Source: Pseudomonadota bacterium
GTDB taxonomy: Bacteria; Pseudomonadota; Alphaproteobacteria; UBA8366; GCA-2717185
DNA length: 6,357 nucleotides
Assembly (NCBI GenBank): GCA_027619655.1
Contig: JAQCHR010000235.1
Location: 1 to 6,357, forward strand
Direction of reading: 5' to 3'
Shown here: positions 1-5,556 of the stretch, one piece after another
Numbering within the stretch: position 1 is the first letter of the stretch
Layout: each line of letters begins with the position of its first letter
Program-made: the position numbers and the translations under genes
The notes under the pieces: generated by a model
Told to the model about the DNA's origin: nothing
What the model saw: the letters and a program-made list of their open reading frames with translations, nothing else
Databases searched by the model: none

Positions 1-1417
1 CGAGCTTCTGGGCCACGTTGTAGCCACAGAGCGGGGCGCCGCCACCGGTGGTCAGCAGCGCATAGGTGCGGGGGTCTTTGCCGCGTTCGGCGATGTGGAC
101 GCGGGCGGCACCGGCCATGGCCTCGTTCGTAATATCGTGGATGCCCCAGGCGGCTTGTTCCGATGTCAGGCCCGCTTCGGCGGCCAGGCGGGCAACGGCG
201 GCGCGGGCGGCCTCCATGTCCACCTGCATCGACCCGCCCGCGAAGAAGTCCGGGTTCAGGTAGCCCAGCAGGAAGTTGGCGTCGGTGACGGTGGGCAACT
301 CCCCTCCCCGGCCATAGCAGGCGGGACCGGGTTCGGAGCCCGCGCTGTCGGGACCGACTTGCAGCAGCCCCAGCGCATTGAGGCGGGCGATGGAGCCGCC
401 GCCCGCGCCGATCTCAATCAGTTCGATGGCGGAAATGGTCAGCGGCAACCCGCTGCCTTCGGCGAAGCGTTTCTCACGGGCCGCCTCGAAATGATAGGCG
501 ACATGCGGTTCGCCATTATCGACCAGCGCCAGCTTGGCCGTGGTGCCGCCCATGTCGAAGGCGAGGATATTGTCGATTCCGGCCTGGCTGCCGAAATGGG
601 CCGCGACCAGCGCGCCCGCCGCCGGGCCGGATTCCAGCAATTGCACCGGCGTGCGCGTGGCTTCGGCGATATGGGTCAGCCCGCCATTGGACAGCATCAT
701 GAAATAGGGCGCGCCGATGCCAAGTTCCTTGGTCTGCGCCACCAGCCGGTCGACATAGGCATGCGCCAGCGGCTTCACATAGGCGTTGGTGACCGTGGTC
801 GAGGTGCGGTCGTATTCGCGGATTTCCGGCGCCACGTCATGGCTTGCCGTGACGATCAGGTCCGGGTAGGCGCGTTCGATCGCGGCCAGCGCCGCATCCT
901 CATGCGCCGGGTTGGCGTAGGAATGCAGGAAGACGATAGCCACGGCTTCGACGCCCTTGTCGACCAGCGCCTGTACCTTTTCCAGCAGGTCGACCTGATC
1001 GAGCGGGGTGATGACCGCGCCGTCCGGGCCCATGCGTTCGGTAACCTCCAGCCGCAGGTCGCGCGGGGCCAGCGGCTTCGGCATGGCAATGAAGATATCG
1101 TAGAGCTCGTATTTGCGCTCGCGCCCGATTTCCAGCACGTCGCGGAAGCCGTCGGTGGTGATCAGCCCTGTCCGCGCCCCCTTGCGCTCGATCAGCGCAT
1201 TGGTGAACAGGGTCGTCGCATGGACGATCCGGTACAGGGAATCGGGTGAGATGCCGCCATCCAGCAGTTTTCTTAGCCCGGTCAGGACGCCCCGTGACGG
1301 ATCGTCGGGGGTGGTCAGTTCCTTCCTCTTGGCGATCCGTCCGGTGCTGCGGTCATAGACAACGAGATCGGTGAACGTGCCGCCGATATCGATGCCCAGT
1401 GCGTGTGTGTCGTTCAT
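1..1417 (-). CDS. hyuA: Hydantoinase/oxoprolinase family protein, HyuA type (N-terminal part, 3' end outside window)
   Basis: The family hydrolyses cyclic amides (N-methylhydantoin, 5-oxoproline and relatives) with ATP, in the cytoplasm, usually beside a HyuB subunit. The ATG at 1415-1417 opens a frame that stays open to the left edge: 472 residues of a family usually near 700. The N-terminus is MNDTHALGIDIGGTFTDLV, where DIGGTFTD (10-17) is the first phosphate-binding loop of the actin-like ATPase fold. A Hydant_A_N domain follows. The second nucleotide motif, DMGGTTAK, starts at residue 288, and the family hallmark GAGGGS is at 337-342, after IEI. The last visible residues (TTGGGAPLCGYNVAQKL) match the glycine-rich stretch of the Hydantoinase_A domain. 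Its start lies 7 bp after the stop of the upstream gene, with no clear Shine-Dalgarno, so translational coupling is likely. The substrate cannot be told from the sequence. The symbol is a family label, not proof of hydantoin activity. Confidence 0.9.
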   Translation of the reverse strand, partial: MNDTHALGIDIGGTFTDLVVYDRSTGRIAKRKELTTPDDPSRGVLTGLRKLLDGGISPDSLYRIVHATTLFTNALIERKGARTGLITTDGFRDVLEIGRERKYELYDIFIAMPKPLAPRDLRLEVTERMGPDGAVITPLDQVDLLEKVQALVDKGVEAVAIVFLHSYANPAHEDAALAAIERAYPDLIVTASHDVAPEIREYDRTSTTVTNAYVKPLAHAYVDRLVAQTKELGIGAPYFMMLSNGGLTHIAEATRTPVQLLESGPAAGALVAAHFGSQAGIDNILAFDMGGTTAKLALVDNGEPHVAYHFEAAREKRFAEGSGLPLTISAIELIEIGAGGGSIARLNALGLLQVGPDSAGSEPGPACYGRGGELPTVTDANFLLGYLNPDFFAGGSMQVDMEAARAAVARLAAEAGLTSEQAAWGIHDITNEAMAGAARVHIAERGKDPRTYALLTTGGGAPLCGYNVAQKL

Positions 1418-1424
1418 GCGGGGA

Positions 1425-1976
1425 TTATGGCTTTAATGGCAATTCCTCGCCATCGGGCAGATCGACGCGGCCAACATTCAGGGTCATGGAAATCAGGGTA
1501 TAGAAGCCGCACAGTGCGATCAGTTCGGCAACGCCGGATTCACCCAGGTTTTCCACCGCCCAGTTATAGGTTTCGTCGCCGACATCGCGTTTTTCGTGCA
1601 GCTCGTTGCAGAATTCATACACGACCGCTTCGTTGGGGTCGGTGAAACTCGGCCGGCGGCGCTGCTTGATGGCCTCCAGCACGGATTCGGCAACGCCGCC
1701 TTTCAGCGCGATGGGCGCATGGGCATACCATTCATACTGCGCCGTCCAGTGCCGGGCAGTGACCAGGATGGCGAGTTCGCGCAGGTTGGCCGGCAATGTA
1801 CCGCCGAAGCGCAGCGTGGCGCCCATCGCCTGCGCACAGTCGGCGACGGGCGGGTTGACCAGTAATTTGGCGAACGGGCCGCGGACGCTGCCGCGCGGGC
1901 CGGATGCGATCTTGTCGTAAACGGCCTTCTGTTCCGGTGACATGTTGTCCGGATCGAACGATGATAGTCGGCTCAT
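1425..1976 (-). CDS. Carboxymuconolactone decarboxylase/AhpD-like family protein
   Basis: A cytoplasmic all-helical protein of the CMD family (Pfam PF02627), 183 residues. The core is RELAILVTARHWTAQYEWYAH (66-86), which has the family's catalytic-helix layout: an early Glu and a Trp/Tyr-rich stretch ending in His. The CxxC pair of the peroxidase AhpD is absent here. The only cysteines are C47, C123 and C156, so thiol peroxidase activity of the AhpD type is unlikely. I chose the ATG at 1974-1976 because AGAGGGGA precedes it at good spacing. A longer frame, starting 31 residues upstream, reads through the promoter region with an atypical sequence. It is the first gene of an operon with the hydantoinase-like gene 7 bp downstream, so a role in the same catabolic route is plausible (hydrolase, decarboxylase or lactonase-like step). 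The specific reaction is unknown. The family assignment is firm. Confidence 0.9.
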   Translation of the reverse strand: MSRLSSFDPDNMSPEQKAVYDKIASGPRGSVRGPFAKLLVNPPVADCAQAMGATLRFGGTLPANLRELAILVTARHWTAQYEWYAHAPIALKGGVAESVLEAIKQRRRPSFTDPNEAVVYEFCNELHEKRDVGDETYNWAVENLGESGVAELIALCGFYTLISMTLNVGRVDLPDGEELPLKP

Positions 1977-2016
1977 GGAGTTCCCCTCTTGTCGGATTCT
2001 TGATTGCGTGGCGGCA

Positions 2017-2044
2017 AGACTAACCATCCGCACGCGCCCGTCAA
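2017..2044 (-). promoter_or_regulatory. Possible sigma70 promoter of the CMD-hydantoinase operon
   Basis: On the minus strand TTGACG (2039-2044) is followed after 16 bp by TAGTCT (2017-2022). The -35 is near consensus and the -10 is weak. It would start transcription near 2010, about 35 nt before the ATG at 1976. This is a pattern match only. Confidence 0.35.
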
Positions 2045-2053
2045 AGCCTCCCG

Positions 2054-2068
2054 TGCCGTTCCACGGCA
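2054..2068. promoter_or_regulatory. 15-bp perfect dyad, possible operator
   Basis: TGCCGT-TCC-ACGGCA is a perfect 6-bp inverted repeat with a 3-bp centre. It lies between the divergent CMD and TraR/DksA genes, about 10 bp upstream of the proposed -35 of the catabolic operon. That position suits a regulator binding site. No regulator gene is visible in the window, and in GC-rich DNA a dyad of this size can occur by chance. Confidence 0.3.
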
Positions 2069-2106
2069 TTTGTGGACGTTATTTCAGTGCGGTATCATGG
2101 GTTACC

Positions 2107-2445
2107 ATGCTGAGTGATGCGAAAATTGAAGGATACAGGGTGCAACTCGTTGAACGGCGGGCGGCATTGCAGGACCTGTCGGCATCCAGCAGCGCCGCGC
2201 GCCGGCCGGTCGAACTGGACCAGAGCCGCGTCGGCCGTTTGTCGCGGATGGATGCCATGCAGGATCAGGCCATGGCGCTGGAAACGGCGCGACGGCGGGA
2301 ACGCGAATTGAACCGTATCGAGTCCGCGCTGCAACGGGTGGACGACGGCGAATATGGCGATTGCCTGAAATGCGGCGAGGTCATTGCCGAAAAGCGCCTG
2401 AACTTTGACCCGGCGACGCCGGTGTGTATCGCCTGCGCCAGGTAG
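2107..2445 (+). CDS. TraR/DksA family zinc-finger protein, short form
   Basis: A 112-residue relative of DksA and TraR, which enter the RNA polymerase secondary channel and modulate initiation. A four-cysteine zinc finger is clear: C86-LK-C89 and C107-IA-C110, in the family context DDGEYGDCLKCGEVIAEKRL. The preceding residues (about 5-27 and 52-79) are charged and helical, able to form the coiled-coil arm. The middle carries ELDQSRVGRLSRMDAMQ (36-52), the hallmark of a short proteobacterial subgroup. The canonical DksA tip DxxDxA is not seen, so classic ppGpp-linked control of rRNA promoters should not be assumed. I chose the ATG at 2107. Upstream in-frame starts (from 1942) would run back through the divergent promoter and into the CMD coding region. 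The Shine-Dalgarno before 2107 is weak. The gene converges with the YchJ gene, 37 bp apart, with no obvious terminator between them. Confidence 0.88.
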   Translation: MLSDAKIEGYRVQLVERRAALQDLSASSSAARRPVELDQSRVGRLSRMDAMQDQAMALETARRRERELNRIESALQRVDDGEYGDCLKCGEVIAEKRLNFDPATPVCIACAR

Positions 2446-2482
2446 AAGGGTCGTTCTTTATGGCAATCCTGTTTGAGGGTCG

Positions 2483-2971
2483 CTATGCCCCGCAGCACTT
2501 CTTGTATTTTTTGCCTGAACCGCAGGGGCAAGGAGCATTGCGGCCGACTTTTTCCACCCGCCGCGTTTCCTGCTTGGGGTTCATGATGCAGTCGTCGAAA
2601 ACCCAGCGTCCGTCTTCGCGGATGAAGGTGGAAAGCTCATGGTGGACGCCCGGGCTGTTCCGTTCCCGAAAGCGGGCGATGAATTCGATCGTTCCCGTAT
2701 CGTCACTCGGGCCGCCGCCGGCGATCGCACGAACGTCCAGGTTCAGCCATTTAACCTGCCCGAAGGCGGCATCGAATTCTGCAACATCGAAATCGGCGCG
2801 CTGCCTGGCGGACAGCGTATCCGCCAGGTATTGGCCCTTGCCCAGGACATGCGCGCTGTAGCGTGACCGCATCAGGGCTTCCGCCGTTGGCGCCGCCTTG
2901 GTTTCAAAATACCGGCCGCAACAGGCGTCGAGCAACTCGCCGGAGCCGCAAGGGCAATTGTTCGTGGAAAT
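2483..2971 (-). CDS. ychJ: YchJ/UPF0225 family protein with SEC-C motifs at both ends (non-canonical ATT/ATC start)
   Basis: A small cytoplasmic protein with an NTF2-like central domain (RSRYSAHVLGKGQYL and WLNLDVRAI regions) between two zinc-binding SEC-C motifs. The C-terminal motif is CPCGSGKKYKKCCG (C148, C150, C159, C160). The N-terminal one is NNCPCGSGELLDACCG (C6, C8, C17, C18), matching the start of E. coli YchJ (MSQLCPCGS). The only standard start in frame is a TTG at 2933-2935, which would cut through this motif. Upstream there is no ATG, GTG or TTG, but AGGAG (2981-2985) lies 9 nt before an ATT (2969-2971) and 6 nt before an ATC (2972-2974). I chose ATT, giving MSTNNCPCGSG and 162 residues, close to the E. 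coli length. Molecular function is unknown in the family; SEC-C motifs bind zinc and, in SecA, contact SecB and the ribosome. Identity is firm; the exact start is inference. Confidence 0.85.
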   Translation of the reverse strand: MSTNNCPCGSGELLDACCGRYFETKAAPTAEALMRSRYSAHVLGKGQYLADTLSARQRADFDVAEFDAAFGQVKWLNLDVRAIAGGGPSDDTGTIEFIARFRERNSPGVHHELSTFIREDGRWVFDDCIMNPKQETRRVEKVGRNAPCPCGSGKKYKKCCGA

Positions 2972-2988
2972 GATACTGGTCTCCTGTT

Positions 2989-3010
2989 CGCGCCTTCCGG
3001 CGGCGTTTTT
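2989..3010. promoter_or_regulatory. Hairpin in the ychJ leader (T-run on the opposite strand)
   Basis: On the minus strand CGCC-GGAA-GGCG forms a short stem closed by a GNRA-type tetraloop, extended by CG/CG pairs across one bulge. It sits just upstream of the ychJ Shine-Dalgarno, so it could influence ribosome access. Read on the plus strand the same stem is followed by five T (3006-3010), resembling a weak intrinsic terminator that would stop transcripts arriving antisense through ychJ. Neither role is proven. Confidence 0.35.
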
Positions 3011-3099
3011 GCATCCGTCGCCAATCTGCGTTATCCCGCCGGGGATGTCTAACGATCCATGAAAGTTGGGCGGAATATCCGGCCGGGAATAATAATCGT

Positions 3100-3128
3100 A
3101 TTGTAATTCAGGCCGGTTGGCGTATCAA
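3100..3128 (-). promoter_or_regulatory. Near-consensus sigma70 promoter for ychJ, overlapping a plus-strand promoter-like element
   Basis: On the minus strand TTGATA (3123-3128) and TACAAT (3100-3105) are separated by exactly 17 bp, each one base from consensus. Transcription would start near 3093, leaving a leader of about 120 nt before the proposed ychJ start. The same bases on the plus strand read TTGTAA (3101-3106), 16 bp, TATCAA (3123-3128), a weaker promoter facing the methyltransferase operon. A further plus-strand candidate is TTGGGC (3066-3071), 16 bp, AATAAT (3088-3093). Confidence 0.5.
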
Positions 3129-3163
3129 TCCGCCGGTTTTCACGCTGTCCGGAAGGTTACCCC

Positions 3164-4132
3164 TTGCACGACCACGATCTACGCGCCGACCGCCGGCTGG
3201 AATACGGCAACATGCTCAAGGCGCGTGGCGACCTTGACGGCGCCGTGTCGCTATACGGGGAAACGCTGGCGCTGGCGCCGCAATGGGCCGAAGCCCATTT
3301 CGCACTGGCCGAAGTGCTGGAACAATTGAACCGCCATCAGGATGCCTGCGCCCATTACACGGATTACCTGCGCCATGCCGAGACCGATGTGCTGGGCGCC
3401 GAAATCCGCCTCGCGCTGCTGGGGGCGGCGCCGGTACCGGCGGTGTTGCCGGAACCTTATGTCCGGACGCTGTTTGACCAGTATGCCGACCGGTTCGACG
3501 AGGCGCTGGTGACAAAGCTGGAATATCGCGCGCCGTACCTGTTGCGCGATGCCGTGGATCGGGCGCGTCCGGCGCAGCCCGGCGGCGATCGGGTGCTCGA
3601 CCTTGGCTGTGGCACGGGGCTGGCAGGCGAGGCGTTTCGCTACCGTGCGTCCTGGCTGGCCGGCGTCGACCTGTCGCCGGGCATGGTCGGCATGGCGGCC
3701 CGCAAGGCCATCTATGACGACCTGCGCGAAGCGGAAGCGATCCAGGCCCTGGCCGAACAGACCATGCGGTACGATATCGTCATCGCCGCCGATGTGCTGG
3801 TTTATATGGGCGACCTGGTCGCGCTTTTCGGCGCGGTCCGCGCGGCATTGCAGCCCGACGGCCTGTTTGCCTTTTCCCTGCAGCGGACCGAAGCGGATAA
3901 TTTCGTGTTGGGCCGGGAATGCCGCTATTCGCATCATCCCGACTATATCCGGCAACTGGCCGAAGACGCCGGGATGTCGGTGCTGGCGCTGGACCCTGCG
4001 GTCTGCCGGCTGGAGGCGGGTAAGGCCGTGCCGGGCATGATCGGTGTGCTGCAACGGACCGCCGCAACCAGTGACGATGCCGACGTTGTACCGGCTATTT
4101 CCGATGCGGCTGGCCGGCCGCGCGGACACTGA
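3164..4132 (+). CDS. TPR-repeat-containing SAM-dependent methyltransferase (COG4976-like)
   Basis: A predicted cytoplasmic class I methyltransferase of 322 residues with an N-terminal tetratricopeptide segment (about 10-72: YGNMLKARGDLDGAVSLY and the ALAPQWAEAHFALAEVLEQL helix pair). A conserved linker follows, PEPYVRTLFDQYADRFDEAL (97-116), characteristic of this TPR-methyltransferase family. The Rossmann core has motif I VLDLGCGTGLAG (144-155), an acidic residue for the SAM ribose at D169 (AGVDLSPGMV), and the motif IV-like strand YDIVIAADVLVYMG (203-216). The substrate is unknown; the TPR part probably binds a protein partner. I chose the TTG at 3164 because GGAAGG lies 7 nt upstream. The next in-frame ATG (residue 17) would remove the first helix. 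It is the first gene of an operon with rlmJ 3 bp downstream. The last 20 or so residues are low-complexity and may be a disordered tail. Confidence 0.88.
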   Translation: MHDHDLRADRRLEYGNMLKARGDLDGAVSLYGETLALAPQWAEAHFALAEVLEQLNRHQDACAHYTDYLRHAETDVLGAEIRLALLGAAPVPAVLPEPYVRTLFDQYADRFDEALVTKLEYRAPYLLRDAVDRARPAQPGGDRVLDLGCGTGLAGEAFRYRASWLAGVDLSPGMVGMAARKAIYDDLREAEAIQALAEQTMRYDIVIAADVLVYMGDLVALFGAVRAALQPDGLFAFSLQRTEADNFVLGRECRYSHHPDYIRQLAEDAGMSVLALDPAVCRLEAGKAVPGMIGVLQRTAATSDDADVVPAISDAAGRPRGH

Positions 4133-4135
4133 TCC

Positions 4136-4915
4136 GTGCTGTCCTACCAGCATGCCTACCATGCCGGATCGCTGGCCGATGTGCACAAGCACGCCGCCCT
4201 GGCTGTCATCCTGTCGCGGCTCTGTGAAAAGCCCAAGCCGCTCAGCTATATGGAAACCCATGCCGGCCGCGCGCTCTATGACCTCGCGGCCGCGGAGGCA
4301 CTGAAAACCGGTGAGGCGGCGCGGGGCATCCTGCGGTTGCTGGCGGACGGGCGGATCCCGCCGGAGCATCCTTACCGCCAGGTGATCGAACTGGTTCGCT
4401 CGCAATACGGTGCGAATTTCTATCCGGGGTCGCCGCTGATCGCGCGGACGCTGCTGCGTCCGGAGGATCGGGTCCATCTGATGGAACTGCACCCGCAGGA
4501 GCACGCAGCGCTGCGCCGCGCGATGCATGGCCGGGACGTCCACATTCATCGCCGCGACGGCTATGAGGGCGTGCTCGCCATCGCGCCGCCGACCCCGCGA
4601 CGGGGGCTGGTGCTCATCGATCCCAGTTTCGAAATCAAGACCGAGTATGCGCAGGTCGCCGATTTCGTCGTTGCCCTGCACCGGAAATGGCCGCAGGCGG
4701 TTATCATGCTCTGGTACCCGCTGCTTGGCGCGGGGCTGCACGAAGCGATGGCGCTTAACCTGGGCGCCGCCGGGCTGCCGGATTTCCTGCGGCGCGAAGT
4801 CAGGTTCGATGGCGTCGGCGAGCGGGTCGGCATGTTCGGCAGCGGGCTGATCATGATCAATACGCCCTATGGCGTAACGCCGCTCATCGATGCGGATGAG
4901 GCGCTCGTTTACTGA
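4136..4915 (+). CDS. rlmJ: 23S rRNA (adenine2030-N6)-methyltransferase RlmJ
   Basis: RlmJ uses SAM to methylate N6 of A2030 (E. coli numbering) in 23S rRNA, acting on RNA before full ribosome assembly. The N-terminus MLSYQHAYHAGSLADVHKH is nearly the same as E. coli RlmJ (MLSYRHSFHAGNHADVLKH). Other family blocks follow in order: METHAG (39-44), YPGSPLIARTLLR (96-108), MELHP (116-120), RRGLVLIDPSFEIKTEY (155-171), LWYP (192-195) and SGLIMINTPY (236-245). The catalytic motif reads D162-P-S-F rather than the E. coli DPPY, a conservative change in the (D/N/S)PP(Y/F/W) class. The protein is 259 residues against 280 in E. coli and ends soon after the last strand, lacking the C-terminal tail. The start is GTG at 4136, 3 bp after the methyltransferase stop. 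No good Shine-Dalgarno is present, which suggests coupled translation. It converges with the DUF6481 gene 27 bp away. Confidence 0.95.
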   Translation: MLSYQHAYHAGSLADVHKHAALAVILSRLCEKPKPLSYMETHAGRALYDLAAAEALKTGEAARGILRLLADGRIPPEHPYRQVIELVRSQYGANFYPGSPLIARTLLRPEDRVHLMELHPQEHAALRRAMHGRDVHIHRRDGYEGVLAIAPPTPRRGLVLIDPSFEIKTEYAQVADFVVALHRKWPQAVIMLWYPLLGAGLHEAMALNLGAAGLPDFLRREVRFDGVGERVGMFGSGLIMINTPYGVTPLIDADEALVY

Positions 4916-4942
4916 CGCAGCCCGTGCCGGGAATTTTCCGTC

Positions 4943-5353
4943 CTAACGCTGGCGCGACTTTCGCGCGGCATATTTGGCGTCGCGGGCCGCTTTCTGCTTC
5001 GCTGCCAGTTCGACCTCCTGGCGTTCGCGCTCAGCGATATCTGCTTCGATCGCGTCCTGCTCGGCTTTCAGCGCGGCGACCCGTGCGGCTTCCTCGGCGG
5101 CCAGCGCCTCTGCCTTGGCGGTCTTTTCCGCCAGCTTGGCCGCATTGCGCTCGGCGATGCGGGCCTTGCGTTCTGCATCGCGGGCGCGCTGTTCGGCAGC
5201 CCGTGAGACATTGAGCGCGCGCCGCTCCGCCTGCTTCCTGGCGTATTCCGCAGCATTTGCGGGGTTTTTTGCCTTCGCCTTCTTTATAAGTGCCTGCTTT
5301 GCCTGCGCGGCCGTGGTCAGCCTGTTGGCGAAATCAGGCTCAAAATTCTTCAT
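4943..5353 (-). CDS. DUF6481-like small charged helical protein
   Basis: 136 residues, almost entirely Ala, Lys, Glu, Arg and Asp, with no Cys, no Trp and no signal or membrane segment. The N-terminus MKNFEPDFANRLTTAAQAKQ and the following KKAKAKNPAN resemble the alphaproteobacterial DUF6481 family (a short folded-looking N-terminus, then a long charged helix). Residues about 38-136 have repeated AxxxAE and ERxAR spacing and should form one long helix or coiled coil. Function is unknown. The basic, alanine-rich composition allows nucleic-acid or ribosome contact, but that is speculation. The ATG at 5351-5353 is the natural start. The Shine-Dalgarno is poor (AAAGG about 11 nt upstream). The leader contains strong hairpins (5394-5429), so translation may be regulated. 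The gene lies about 200 bp downstream of the YgiN-like gene on the same strand. The family call is from memory of the N-terminal pattern. Confidence 0.75.
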   Translation of the reverse strand: MKNFEPDFANRLTTAAQAKQALIKKAKAKNPANAAEYARKQAERRALNVSRAAEQRARDAERKARIAERNAAKLAEKTAKAEALAAEEAARVAALKAEQDAIEADIAERERQEVELAAKQKAARDAKYAARKSRQR

Positions 5354-5393
5354 CTCACACTACCTTTGACAGCTAATTTGAAAGCGCCGGGTA

Positions 5394-5434
5394 GCCGACG
5401 GAGTCATGTCCGTCGGCCCCGGCAGGGGCTTCTT
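5394..5434. promoter_or_regulatory. Two overlapping hairpins upstream of the DUF6481 gene
   Basis: GCCGACGGA (5394-5402) and TCCGTCGGC (5409-5417) form a perfect 9-bp stem with a 6-nt loop. GCCCC (5416-5420) and GGGGC (5425-5429) form a second stem with a 4-nt loop, followed on the plus strand by TTCTT. The two stems share bases 5416-5417. In the minus orientation they end about 40 nt before the DUF6481 ATG, so they could be a leader regulator or the terminator of the upstream ygiN-like gene. On the plus strand the second could act as a weak terminator for transcripts passing rlmJ. Confidence 0.5.
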
Positions 5435-5449
5435 ATGGCACAAACTGCT

Positions 5450-5471
5450 GAGAACACCAGCAGAGAACACC
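5450..5471. repeat. Short direct repeat GAGAACACC x2
   Basis: GAGAACACC occurs at 5450-5458 and again at 5463-5471, a 13-bp period. The first copy lies largely in the loop of a small hairpin, CTGCTG (5445-5450) with CAGCAG (5458-5463). It could be a tandem protein-binding site in the intergenic leader, or chance. Confidence 0.3.
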
Positions 5472-5535
5472 GGATTCCATATTTTGTGTCCGCGCACGGG
5501 ACCGGCAGGTGCGGCAGAATCGGAGGTTTGGCGGC

Positions 5536-5554
5536 GCCGCGCCCGACGGGCGGC
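5536..5554 (-). terminator. Possible terminator-like stem after the YgiN-like gene
   Basis: Just after the stop codon (5557-5559), GCC-GCCC-GTC-GGGC-GCGGC folds into a GC-rich stem with a bulge. No T-run follows on the minus strand, so it is at best a weak or Rho-dependent end and may only stabilise the mRNA 3' end. Confidence 0.25.
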
Positions 5555-5556
5555 GA

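Noticed and set aside
95..1249. 384-codon open frame on the plus strand
   Set aside because: It is antisense to the hydantoinase gene, whose motifs (DIGGTFTD, DMGGTTAK, GAGGGS) are unmistakable. The plus-strand product is a low-information Gly/Arg/Gln-rich shadow caused by high GC.
1977..2069. 31-residue N-terminal extension of the CMD protein
   Set aside because: The extension covers the promoter and Shine-Dalgarno region; the internal ATG at 1976 has a strong AGAGGGGA site and fits the family start.
1942..2106. Upstream starts for the TraR/DksA-like gene
   Set aside because: They would overlap the divergent CMD coding region and give a Cys/Arg-rich leader unlike the family; the ATG at 2107 begins the conserved helix.
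2446..2482. Bidirectional terminator between the dksA-like and ychJ genes
   Set aside because: I looked for a hairpin with flanking T/A runs in the 37-bp convergent gap and found none.
2483..2935. TTG (2933-2935) as the ychJ start
   Set aside because: It would remove the first half of the N-terminal SEC-C motif, and no Shine-Dalgarno lies at proper distance from it.
3251..4741. 496-codon open frame on the minus strand
   Set aside because: It spans antisense across both the TPR-methyltransferase and rlmJ. The product is His/Gln/Arg-rich with no family motif, while both plus-strand genes are well supported.
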